Below, in pieces: positions 9,148 through 18,300 of a stretch of 55,017 bases of DNA. The stretch is from an uncultured Saprospiraceae bacterium (GTDB lineage: Bacteria; Bacteroidota; Bacteroidia; Chitinophagales; Saprospiraceae): the NCBI GenBank assembly GCA_938008185.1, contig CALLLR010000144.1, forward strand, positions 1-55,017. Direction: 5' to 3'. The notes under the pieces are model-generated. The model made no database searches. It saw nothing but the letters and a program-made list of their open reading frames with translations, and was not told the DNA's origin. Numbering within the stretch: position 1 is the first letter of the stretch; every line of letters begins with the position of its first letter. Made by a program: the position numbers and the translations under genes.

Positions 9148-10137
9148 CTATCTGATATCCAACGGTTTAACGGCCCGTCCATCACTCCAATATCCCATAA
9201 AAGCTTGCTCAAGAGTTAATCCTAAAGCGTATTCACAATCGTTTTCCTCACGGGTACAATTATGCAGCGCATCCAGTAATTTCCAATAGCCAAAATAGTC
9301 TACCGCATCAAGCCGGCTCACCTTGCCTGCCCGACGGGTAACCATGGTTCGTTTTCCAACATCCAGTTTTTCGTTGATACTATAAGATTCATTGTGTCCC
9401 GCCCGGATATTCCGATCTTTAAATCGCCGGTCCTGCCTCTGGATGATTAAATATTTATCGGTAGTATTTACAGCCGTGCCAAAAACCCGCTTTCCTAGTC
9501 TATCCCCTACTGTTTTATCTTTTTCGCTTACCATAATCAGCAATTTAGTTTCAGCAGGAATATTTTCGTAAGAATCCAGCAGGCCGCCTTTGAAAGGACC
9601 GGTTCCGGGCGAACAAAGCAGCACCGACACAGGTTCGGGCAGCTGATATTCCTGATGTTTTGCGCCAAGATTGGCAGCAAGTGCTCCGCCGTAAGAATGC
9701 CCTACGATGCTTAAATCACGAGTAATTGGCAGGGTATGGTCCCCGTTTCTAAGGGTGTCCAACGCTTGATGAATTCCTTCGACCGCCCACCTGACAAACC
9801 GACGGGTTCGGGGAGGAAAAATATGTTTCTGATAGCGGGGATAAATGACGGTATTTCCCTTGCGGACCAAATGTTCAATCCAGTCTCCATAAATCATGGG
9901 ATTAAGCACTCCGTAACCGTGTAAAAATACGACGACGTGAGCACTGTCCCTCGTAGGACTGGCAGGTTCAAATATCCAAAACCCATCTGGCATATTTGAC
10001 TGATCTGTTACCCGAACTTCATCGTGCAAATAATTACGGCCCCCGGGTCCCGAAAGTGGTTGCTCCGGGAGGGTTTGGGCAGTTAAAAAATTTTCATAAA
10101 CAAAAAAACAAAGGATTAGTAAAATCAGGAGTCGCAT
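9148..10137 (-). CDS. Exported alpha/beta hydrolase
   Basis: This predicted serine hydrolase has an N-terminal signal peptide (about 1-20, ending near LTAQT). The oxyanion-region motif VVVFLHGYG is near residues 69-76, the nucleophile elbow GHSYGG at 146-151 (serine 148), and a candidate catalytic histidine in RAGHNESYS. The fold resembles PET-hydrolase or lipase-like alpha/beta hydrolases, but the substrate cannot be told. The reading frame extends upstream to a GTG at 10257; the ATG at 10137 was chosen because MRLLILLILCFF forms a normal signal peptide directly after it. The extra 40 residues of the longer form are Cys- and Lys-rich and unlikely to be translated. Confidence 0.78.
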   Translation of the reverse strand: MRLLILLILCFFVYENFLTAQTLPEQPLSGPGGRNYLHDEVRVTDQSNMPDGFWIFEPASPTRDSAHVVVFLHGYGVLNPMIYGDWIEHLVRKGNTVIYPRYQKHIFPPRTRRFVRWAVEGIHQALDTLRNGDHTLPITRDLSIVGHSYGGALAANLGAKHQEYQLPEPVSVLLCSPGTGPFKGGLLDSYENIPAETKLLIMVSEKDKTVGDRLGKRVFGTAVNTTDKYLIIQRQDRRFKDRNIRAGHNESYSINEKLDVGKRTMVTRRAGKVSRLDAVDYFGYWKLLDALHNCTREENDCEYALGLTLEQAFMGYWSDGRAVKPLDIR

Positions 10138-10328
10138 GGAAAAATTTAAGCACCGTCTCAACCCGGCAATAAAAAAAAAGTTATTTCGCATTCGTACTTC
10201 GCTTAAAAGCTTAACTTTGCATTTACACAACAGCGTTAAGCAAATACGTTTTCCCACAACAAACGATCTGAACCCAGGAGATGTTTTGAGAATCGAAGCT
10301 GCTTTTTAAAGGATAAACAATAAATAAC

Positions 10329-10389
10329 GGGACGGTCCTCTAAAGTGCGTCAGCGCGGAAGCTTCCTTTAGAAACTCAAAGTGCGGGAG
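10329..10389 (+). repeat. Dispersed repeat family A, copy 1
   Basis: This copy begins GGGACGGTCCTCTAAAGTGC, continues with CAGCGCGGAAGCTTCC and ends GTGCGGGAG. It matches copies at 20379-20440 and 27292-27336 on this strand and 25009-25091 on the other. It ends about 40 bp before the gpsA start codon. Confidence 0.8.
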
Positions 10390-10430
10390 GCCCAGGCTCT
10401 AAAATAACTACAATTAAAGAAACCTATATT

Positions 10431-11486
10431 TTGGCGGATCTACCAGAAATAAAACGTAAACCAGTCGGCGTAATTGGAGCCGGTAGCTTTGGTACCGCGA
10501 TTGCTAATTTATTAGCGATTAATACGGACGTTTATATTTTCTCCCGTAAAGAGGCTATTGTACAAAATATCAATACCACGCATCATCATCTGAACGTGGA
10601 ACTCTCCCCCCGGATTACCGCAACTGCCAATCTTCAGGAAGTGGCCGAAGCAGCTACCTTGATTTTTCTGATCGTCCCCTCCGCTAATTTTCGGAACATG
10701 ATGCAGACACTTGCTCCCTTTCTTAAACCCTCTCATATTCTCATTCATGGAACCAAAGGATTTGATCTAAACAGTCTGGATGAATCGGACATTAGCAATA
10801 TTAAAATTAACCGAGAGGATGTTCATACTATGAGTCAGGTAATCCTGGAGGAAAGTGTGGTCGTCCGAATCGGTTGTTTGTCCGGCCCTAATCTGGCCCG
10901 GGAGATCATGGAAGGACAACCCACCGCAACGGTAATTGCCAGTAAATTTAGTGAAGTAATCAAATCCGGTCGCCGGGTATTAAACAGCAAGCGGTTTCAC
11001 GTTTTTGGCAGTTTTGAATTATTAGGAGCCGAGCTGGCTGGCGCTTTAAAAAATGCCATTGCACTCGGAGCGGGTGCCTTGGATGGCTACGGTTTTGGAA
11101 AAAATTTACAAGCGATGTTGATTACGCGCGGACTGATGGAAATGGTATATTTTGGTAAAGCAATGGGGGCGGACACGAAAGCTTTTATCGGAACGGCAGG
11201 AATTGGTGACCTGGTAGCTACGGCGACTAGTGAAAAAAGTAGAAACTATACGTTCGGAATGCGTATGGCAAAAGGAGAAACGCTCGACAATATTCTTAGC
11301 ACCATGCCTGAAGTGGCCGAAGGAGTTCGGACCATCGCTATCATGGAACAGCTCAGAGTGCATTATAAACTTCACGCCCCCATTACCGAGATGTTGTATA
11401 ATTTTGTTTTCCACCAATATAGTCTTGAGAAAGCAATTGATTATTTGATGAATTATCCTTACGGGGTGGATGTGGATTTTTTGTGA
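10431..11486 (+). CDS. gpsA: Glycerol-3-phosphate dehydrogenase [NAD(P)+]
   Basis: This cytosolic enzyme reduces dihydroxyacetone phosphate to sn-glycerol 3-phosphate for phospholipid synthesis. The Rossmann motif VIGAGSFGTAIANLLA is at 14-29. SGPNLAREI, GALKNAIALGAG (catalytic lysine) and SRNYTFGMRMAKGE match the GpsA family, and 351 residues is a typical length. The start is a TTG: no ATG or GTG lies in frame between the upstream family A repeat and the Rossmann motif, and a longer N-terminus is not needed. The promoter must lie in or beyond the repeat. It is probably monocistronic. Confidence 0.94.
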   Translation: MADLPEIKRKPVGVIGAGSFGTAIANLLAINTDVYIFSRKEAIVQNINTTHHHLNVELSPRITATANLQEVAEAATLIFLIVPSANFRNMMQTLAPFLKPSHILIHGTKGFDLNSLDESDISNIKINREDVHTMSQVILEESVVVRIGCLSGPNLAREIMEGQPTATVIASKFSEVIKSGRRVLNSKRFHVFGSFELLGAELAGALKNAIALGAGALDGYGFGKNLQAMLITRGLMEMVYFGKAMGADTKAFIGTAGIGDLVATATSEKSRNYTFGMRMAKGETLDNILSTMPEVAEGVRTIAIMEQLRVHYKLHAPITEMLYNFVFHQYSLEKAIDYLMNYPYGVDVDFL

Positions 11487-11620
11487 CGGTGGGCTTTTTT
11501 CTCTGCTGGCGTGTTTGGCCTTCGGTGGGCTTTTTCTCTTTTGGTGTGTTTGGCTTTCGGCAGGCTTTCGGTGGGTGGACGATGGGCTTTTTTCAATAGG
11601 TGAAGGCTTTCAATAATTTA
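11487..11620 (+). repeat. Imperfect tandem repeats after gpsA
   Basis: The block CGGTGGGCTTTTTTCTCT plus TGGYGTGTTTGGCYTT occurs twice in succession, with units starting near 11485 and 11529. Partial copies of the GGTGGGC / GGCTTTCGG blocks follow to about 11620. Part of this could fold as a terminator for gpsA, but no single clean hairpin with a T-run was found. Confidence 0.55.
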
Positions 11621-11628
11621 TGTTTTTA

Positions 11629-11809
11629 TTGCGTTAGCATTGCATAAAAAGAGACTAAGGGGGTGTTCAATCAAGTGTGTCTAAGCAATTAGGTTAATTT
11701 ACATAATTAAATATTGCTATTTATAAGTAAACTACCCCGACCCAAGGGTACGGGGAATTCTAAACATCGATTAAAAAAATTGATTAGACACAGTTAATTG
11801 AACAGCCCC
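11629..11809 (+). mobile_element. MITE-like element, repeat family B, fullest copy
   Basis: The core (11659-11809, 151 bp) has terminal inverted repeats: GGGGGTGTTCAATCAAGTGT at the left, and a right end whose reverse complement reads GGGGCTGTTCAATTAACTGT. The match extends over about 32 bp with about five mismatches. A 30 bp module beginning TTGCGTTAGCATTGC precedes the core and recurs inverted at 5587-5616. A small CCCCG...CGGGG hairpin lies inside (11735-11755). No ORF and no clear target duplication were seen. The ends look like those of a transposon family, so this may be a non-autonomous derivative; which family is inference. Confidence 0.65.
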
Positions 11810-11846
11810 AATTGTTTGACTTGAAGTTTGCCAATGAAATTGCAAT

Positions 11847-12533
11847 CTATTTCAATCCTTGTGCATTCGCTTGTTGTTTGGCGTGGTGTAAAATTCCAAA
11901 AACGAAAGGGGACCAGCGGGAGGTTTTTATGGATGCTTTTTTAAGCCCCTGACTTACCCAGATGTTACAAGTTTTTATTCCCGTATAGTTTCCGTGGGCT
12001 TCGTAAAACCGGTCATCCGGCGTGTATCCGGCATCCATGATTTCTATGGGATGGCCGGCAGCATTTGTTTCAAAAGTGGAAGTGATGTGTTTATTTAGAA
12101 TGATAATCTGTTCGGCGCAAACGGTGATGGGTACCCAATGAGGTTGTACGCTGGAAAACTGGGTTACGTGCATGGCGGTAGGACTTTTGATCAGCATCGC
12201 CGTCATAGCAGTGGAAGCTTTGAGCTCGGCCCAGCTGGGCGTGTCGAGATAGAAACCTTTATCACCCCACCCGATGGCGTAAAATTGGGTAGTGGATTTT
12301 GGGAACAATTGACGGACGAAGGTGGATGGAAGCGCGTTCACGGGCATAATAAGATCGATGTGCATCCCATTTGAGGAGATATAGATTTTTTGGTCTGCGG
12401 TACAACTTAATTTTTTGGGAGACGTGCCCCAGTAAGAAAGCAGCGCGGCCATTCCCAGGTAAATTAAAACCGGCAAGACGATGATCAGAAATACCCATTT
12501 CAATATTTTTAATAAAAAAGAAAGCAGTTTCAT
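11847..12533 (-). CDS. DUF2459 / TIGR02117-type membrane-anchored protein
   Basis: A 228-residue protein with one N-terminal transmembrane helix (about 10-32) and an extracytoplasmic domain. The segments IYISSNGMHIDLIMPV, YAIGWGDKGFYLDTPSW and HPIEIMDAGYTPDDRFYEAHGNYTGIKTCNIWV match the pattern of the DUF2459 family, whose biochemical role is not established. Conserved His, Cys and Asn in the last of these might form a papain-like active site, which is speculation. The start codon lies only 16 bp from the start of the divergent lipoprotein gene. Confidence 0.72.
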   Translation of the reverse strand: MKLLSFLLKILKWVFLIIVLPVLIYLGMAALLSYWGTSPKKLSCTADQKIYISSNGMHIDLIMPVNALPSTFVRQLFPKSTTQFYAIGWGDKGFYLDTPSWAELKASTAMTAMLIKSPTAMHVTQFSSVQPHWVPITVCAEQIIILNKHITSTFETNAAGHPIEIMDAGYTPDDRFYEAHGNYTGIKTCNIWVSQGLKKASIKTSRWSPFVFGILHHAKQQANAQGLK

Positions 12534-12549
12534 AATTTAAAAATTAAAG

Positions 12550-13038
12550 ATGATTCCACAAAGGTATAAATTCTATCCAGCCATTTTGCTTTTTGCCGTT
12601 ATGATCCTCCAAACAAGCGCCTGTCGCAGTGCCCGAACCGCACAGACGGACACGGAAACTTCTCTGCGCGCCAAGGTAACATCTTACATAAAAGCATGGA
12701 ATGAGGAAGACATTAAAACACTGAAAATCCTTTACGCAAACGATTTCAAGAGTTATGCCCCGCTTTATAAGTCCTCCAGGGAGCAATTACTGAAAGATTT
12801 GCAAAATGGCTTTGAAGCACACAACAATAGAATAAAAGCGAGGATCACAGAAGTAAATAGCGGAACCGTACTTGCCACCGTTCAATTAGAATGGATGATC
12901 GTTGACGAAAACAAGGAAGTCATTTTCGCCCAAAACCTGCTCCAGATTTGGAAAAAAGAACAAACGGGCTGGAAATTAAAACGAATTCTGTTTTATACCG
13001 CTAATGAAGTACCAAATCCAGGAGATTTTGATTTTTAA
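12550..13038 (+). CDS. NTF2/SnoaL-like predicted lipoprotein
   Basis: A 162-residue protein. The N-terminus (RYKFYPAILLFAVMILQTSAC) is a lipoprotein signal with the acylated cysteine at about residue 25. The remainder has the shape of an NTF2-like domain: an opening helix VTSYIKAWNEEDIKTLKILYANDF, a central helix and a C-terminal sheet with WKLKRILFY. Such domains bind small ligands or act as accessory domains, and the function here is unknown. The ATG sits head-to-head with the DUF2459 gene start 16 bp away, so promoters and coding sequence must overlap. Confidence 0.7.
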   Translation: MIPQRYKFYPAILLFAVMILQTSACRSARTAQTDTETSLRAKVTSYIKAWNEEDIKTLKILYANDFKSYAPLYKSSREQLLKDLQNGFEAHNNRIKARITEVNSGTVLATVQLEWMIVDENKEVIFAQNLLQIWKKEQTGWKLKRILFYTANEVPNPGDFDF

Positions 13039-13139
13039 TTTTAACACAAAACACTAATAATCAAATATTTATAAATTAAAATTCCACTAATTAAAAAATA
13101 TACCATTTCTGGGGTATATCATCCATTCAGCAATCACTA

Positions 13140-13147
13140 TATCTTTG
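13140..13147 (+). promoter_or_regulatory. Candidate -7 element TATCTTTG upstream of the beta-helix gene
   Basis: It matches TAnnTTTG and lies about 140 bp before the gene start in an AT-rich 250 bp gap. No -33 TTTG lies at the right distance. Confidence 0.3.
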
Positions 13148-13288
13148 TAATGAATCTCTTACACTTACACATTACAATTTTTTACACTTCCCCCGGTATC
13201 CCACCAAAACTTTAAGACTTAGGAAAATTTTTTATCATTTACACACAACTAATCGGTCCATACTACCGAAAAACCTAAATTTTACTAC

Positions 13289-15301
13289 ATGTTTTCAGCT
13301 TATACCATGCTTAGAAACTCCCTGTTAATTACCTTTTCTATTTTTATCTGTACCACACTTTCAGCCGCGACGATATACGTTGACGCGGGAATGTCCGGTG
13401 GTGATGGCACCAGCTGGGCCACGGCCTACGGGGATTTACAAGATGCGCTGGCCGCAGCCGTTTCCGGAGACGAAATCTGGGTAAAAAATGGTACTTATCT
13501 GCCAACTGCGGGTACGGATAGAAATGCCTATTTTCAAGTACCCAGCGGTGTTAAACTATACGGAGGTTTTACTGGGACAGAGCATACGCTGGCCAGTTGG
13601 AATCCAGCTGCTTCTACTACAATTCTCAGTGGAGATGTCGGAGCAACCGGAGACTTTAGTGATAACTCATACACCGTGGTTTACACCCGTGATGTAAGTA
13701 GTGGTACCCAAATCATTGGTTTTATTATTGAAAAAGGGAATGCCGACAAGGGAGTAAATGCGCTACAAGAACAAAAAAGTGGTGGTGGACTATTTAATTC
13801 ACATAGTAGCTCCGCTGCGGTGTCTTCTCTTGATTTATCATTTATAACTTTCAGAAATAATTATGCCCTTGAACAAGGAGGTGCTTTATATAGCGATGGA
13901 AATAGTACCATTAGTATCCTTCAAGGTGATTTTATTAGTAATAGCGCTAACGGTAGCGGTGGTGCTTTGTACGTAGCCGCTAATGGTACCGGAGAAAGCA
14001 GCACCTTAAATATTACCGCATCTCATTTTGAGGATAATAGCTCACATTTTGGCGGTGCGATTTACAATAGTGCCAATCGAGGTAGTAATACTATCTATTT
14101 GGAATCTAACCGATTCACAAAAAATCGGGCAGTTGATATTGGTAGCGTAGGAGGAGCACTCTATTCTTTTGTCAAAAACAGCACGGGTACTTCTTATATA
14201 CAAATTATCAATAATATTTTTGACGAAAATCTTTCTTTCTCTTCTGCGGGTGCCGTCTATAGTCTTACCTCAGATGGCGGAACGGGTACGACCGATATTA
14301 TTAATAGTACATTTTATAAAAATGATGCCAATGTAGGTGGTGCTGTTTATCAAAACGAATCTACTTCTTCCGACGGAATTACCAATGTTTATAATTCTAT
14401 TTTTTCAGAAAATACGGCGAGGTTCAACAGTATATTTAATATGAGTGGTTCCGCTCCTTCTTCTCCGACTATTGTGGTTAGAAATTCTCTTTTTGCCGAA
14501 ACAGATTGTGATGATTTAGGAATCAATGGTTCAAACGAAACACTGGACTGTGACGGTAGTTCTGTCTTCAGTAGTAGTCCTGCCTTCGTAGATAAAAACG
14601 CCGGAAATTTTGAACTGACCAGTGCCTCAGACGCCATTAACGTAGGAAACAATGCCTTTGTTCCTGGTTCTATTTCTGATGACTTCTCCGGAAATCCAAG
14701 GTTGGCACAAACCATTGTTGATATGGGCGCTTTTGAATTCCAGACGGTTTTGCCGGTAGAATTAATCTCTTTTTCTGCCAGAGCTGCCGAAACGCAGGTG
14801 GATCTTTCCTGGACGACGGCCAGCGAAAAAAATAACGATCGTTTTGAGATAGAAAGATCTACGGATGGTCGTACTTTTGATTATTTAACCACCATCAAAG
14901 GTTCGGGCACCACTACCCTGGCACATCATTATCAATCAAGCGATAAAAATCCAATTAATGGAATTAATTATTACCGACTAAAACAAATAGATTTTGATGG
15001 TACTGCTACTTTTAGCGAAATCGTCAGTGTAGAAATGAAGAGTGAAAAGATAGAACTTTTTCCAAATCCGGTTGTGGGCACCTTGTATTTGAGAATGAGT
15101 GATTTTACCACCCGTGATGTTCAATTTCAAATTACGGATTTGACGGGTAGAACCATGTTGACCGGAGCAACTGCGATCAACGACGGCATCGTTACCATTC
15201 CATTGTCGAAGGTCGGATCTTTTCCACTGGGAACTTATATGGTTCGGGTATTTTCGGAGACTCAGGCAGTGGCAAGTGCTAAGTTTATTAAAATTGATTA
15301 G
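13289..15301 (+). CDS. Secreted right-handed beta-helix protein with T9SS sorting domain
   Basis: This 670-residue protein has a signal peptide ending near LSAATIY. It then has a pectin-lyase-like beta-helix region (about 30-470) with the opening TIYVDAGMSGGDGTSWATAY and many short G-G-A-[LIV]-Y turns (GGALYSDG, GGALYVA, GGAIYNS). The region closes with the SDAINVGNN ... GAFEFQ block of choice-of-anchor-Q proteins. A fibronectin-like stalk follows (VELISFSARAAETQVDLSW), and the last 85 residues are a T9SS type A sorting domain (ELFPNPVVGTLYLRM, LPLGTYMVRV-like end). Similar proteins are surface adhesins or polysaccharide-binding or degrading proteins; no catalytic triad was recognised. An ATG at 13307 is an alternative start giving a shorter signal peptide. 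Confidence 0.82.
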   Translation: MFSAYTMLRNSLLITFSIFICTTLSAATIYVDAGMSGGDGTSWATAYGDLQDALAAAVSGDEIWVKNGTYLPTAGTDRNAYFQVPSGVKLYGGFTGTEHTLASWNPAASTTILSGDVGATGDFSDNSYTVVYTRDVSSGTQIIGFIIEKGNADKGVNALQEQKSGGGLFNSHSSSAAVSSLDLSFITFRNNYALEQGGALYSDGNSTISILQGDFISNSANGSGGALYVAANGTGESSTLNITASHFEDNSSHFGGAIYNSANRGSNTIYLESNRFTKNRAVDIGSVGGALYSFVKNSTGTSYIQIINNIFDENLSFSSAGAVYSLTSDGGTGTTDIINSTFYKNDANVGGAVYQNESTSSDGITNVYNSIFSENTARFNSIFNMSGSAPSSPTIVVRNSLFAETDCDDLGINGSNETLDCDGSSVFSSSPAFVDKNAGNFELTSASDAINVGNNAFVPGSISDDFSGNPRLAQTIVDMGAFEFQTVLPVELISFSARAAETQVDLSWTTASEKNNDRFEIERSTDGRTFDYLTTIKGSGTTTLAHHYQSSDKNPINGINYYRLKQIDFDGTATFSEIVSVEMKSEKIELFPNPVVGTLYLRMSDFTTRDVQFQITDLTGRTMLTGATAINDGIVTIPLSKVGSFPLGTYMVRVFSETQAVASAKFIKID

Positions 15302-15317
15302 GCAATCCGGTGGGTCG

Positions 15318-15361
15318 TTTTGGAGGCAGGGGTATTTTGCAAAAAGCCCTTGCCTCCAAAA
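15318..15361. terminator. Bidirectional intrinsic terminator
   Basis: Arms of 15 bases (15318-15332 and 15347-15361, TTTTGGAGGCA... against ...TGCCTCCAAAA) form a near-perfect hairpin between the convergent beta-helix gene and tamB-like gene. A- and T-rich arm ends give U-tracts in both directions. Confidence 0.7.
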
Positions 15362-15372
15362 TTGCACCATCT

Positions 15373-18300
15373 CTAATTCTTATTTAGGCTTTCTTTGGCA
15401 TCTTTTTTCATGTTTGCAAAAAATTCACTGATAGTGTCAAACTCACGCCGCCAGGAAATTCCCAATCCTCTTTTATTTCGTCGTCCCAGGATCGTGGCAT
15501 CCGTCAGTTGGTAGGCCCGGACTTTAAAGCGGCGATCATTCGTTATGGCGTATTCGATGACTACATCTCCGGCCAGGAAAGCGGAGTTGGTATTATTTAC
15601 CAGACTACTGCCCCAGTCAATATTTCCACCTACCTGAACGGATAACCGATCGTTAAAAAGATCCAGCGATTGCCGTAATTGCAAAGCGCTTCCGGTGGTA
15701 CGATTTATGCCATTTGGATCAAATGCTAATTCGTTGTTATACACATTATAGTTAATATTAAAATCTACACCCGAAATAAACCCTACATCGGTAAATACTT
15801 CCGAAAGTAATTGCGTCAGGTGAATAGACAGCTGATTAGACAAGAGTTCCGAAAGGGTGTTAATTCCAATCAATTCGCCATCTCGACCAGACAATCCATT
15901 ATTGTTTCCAGAGGGCAAAAAACCTCCGATAACCAAGAGGCCAAAAACCTGTCGATTCAGCTCCGCCTGATCCTGGCGAATAATCCGGAGTTTACTATCT
16001 GTCACGTTTTCCAGCTGTCTTTCCAGGCCGGGGAAGCTAATATCAAAGTTGATCTCCGGTTGTTTAAGCGGGCCATCTAAAAACATCTTTAGCAGCACGT
16101 TCTGACTCTTCCTCGCTTCTGCTTCCAAATCACCCGGATTAGCAGGGTTCAAATATTCTAAAATAAAATTAGTCAAAGAAGTATTCAATCCTGCGTATTC
16201 TGCTTCGATGTCAATGATGGCATTATAGGGATCGCGATCCCAACGAATCGTACCACCTTCTTTCACTACAAAAGGTTTGTTAACGACATTTAATAAGGTA
16301 AACAAATATTCTCCTCTCAGGATCTCGTAAGTTCCGTACATCGCAATTTCGCCCAGCCGATCAACGGAGAATGTTATATTTCCATTACCGCGACCTTCCA
16401 TAATATCCCCTGCTTTTTCGTCAAAGACCAATTTTGCCAACGCTTGTTCGGTCATATCAATATTCATAGTTACGGAAACGCCACGAAGTTCCGAGCGGCG
16501 CCGATCAGCTTCCGCATCCAGCGATTCTTTTTCTTTGATGTATTCAATAAATTTAACTTCTCCCGCATTGCTCGCTCCCGTGATGGGAATAACCACCGTT
16601 GTTCCGGTTCCGGTCCGGGCATTAATATCAATATCAATTTGCTTAAAGGGGCCCGTAAAACTGACGCTACCGCTACCGATGCCTGTTCCATAATAAATTG
16701 GATTATTTTCCTTGGTGGTATTTAGAAATAAGAAATTATCAGAACTAATACTCGCCCCCATTCGCCAATCTTTGAGATGATCATGAAGGAAACCTCCGGA
16801 GAGGTTGGCACGATTACCGAGGCTATCGATCAGATAATTTCCGGACACATCAAAAATCTTGTTGTTGATGGTAGTGTAAGAATCCGGAATATCATACCTC
16901 GTATTGGTATAATTGATCCGTAAGCTCGCATCATAAATCCGAATACTTCCGTTGATATTGGGTTTGTTAAATTTTCCGTTGAGGGCTACTCTGGAGTCAA
17001 AACTACCCATCGTCTGAGAAATGATATTACTAATAAAATACTCGGCAATCGACAGGGGGTAATTTTTAATACTGGTTTCAAAATTGAAATCATTAGGAAA
17101 CGTTCTACCCTCTTTTTTAAAGGGAGAAAGATCTCCTTTTACGATCAATTGCTCATCTCCTTTAGTGATGGACAGATAAACATCCGTGGAAGCGGTTAGC
17201 TCTTCGAGGCTGGCGGTTAAAGCCAGTCTGCCCCAGTCGTCTCCGTTGATTTCCAGGGTGTCAGCAAGAGCGGTGAGGTTAAATTTTTTTTGTTTAAAAA
17301 TATCTCTGGCCGATAATTCAAGGTCGATTGTTTGGCTAAAATTCATTTGATCAAAATCCCACCAATCATCAATCAAGTCCAGGCTGATATTTTCCAATCC
17401 AAGTCTTAAACCTGTTTCCCCGATACTGTTGATACTAATGCGTTTTTCTCCACTCTCTAATTCAAAATTATTGGTTTCAATAAAATTATCACCAAATCGG
17501 ATATAGTTGTCCGCTTCGATATTCCAGTTTTGTTTTACCACCACGAGATTAGAGGGAAAGAAGCTGATCTGATAGTTTTTTTCGGGTAACGGAAATAGCT
17601 GTCCATTGAGTTTTAAATCATCAAAAACACTGGTAAAGTTGGTTGATATTATTTCAAAAAACAACGTATCTCCACTTAGCTCTCCGGTGAGTTCAATGGG
17701 TTCAAAATTCTGACCATTGATGTCACTATGGTAAATTTCGAAGTGCAAATCGCTAAAGCTTTTTTTACCATCCACATCAAAAAGAACATCGTCAAAAGCC
17801 AATTTACCATACTTCACTCTAGGAACCGAAAGCTCCAGATAAATAGAATCCGAGACATTGTCAAAGTAGCCGGAGGCGGTAATATTTTCGAGGGTATCCA
17901 GTTTTGGGTCCAATAGTCTCGCCCAGTTGAGACTATTGCGTAAAGCCATATCAAATTTAAAATTGGTATCCTTAATTTCCTGGTCATTCCCCTTCCATTT
18001 GAAGCGTTCGGCGAGTGCGGAATAATTGCTGTGTGCGTACCCCAACAGGGCCTTCGGTACCTGATCAATTTCAAAACGGCCCTCCAGTTCCAAATCCAGA
18101 ATATCAGAAGCAATAGAAAAGCTGCGTCGATCCTGCGGAAATAATTCGGTAAAAACGGTCAGGCTATCCATCTGAAAACTATCTACCCCGTTTTTCAAAA
18201 TAGAAAAATCTCGAAGCACCAGATTCCCCTGCAGATTAGAAAGCGAACTTCCATTCATCTTTATTTTGGTATCTCCTTTTAAAACCAGATCATCAGCGGA

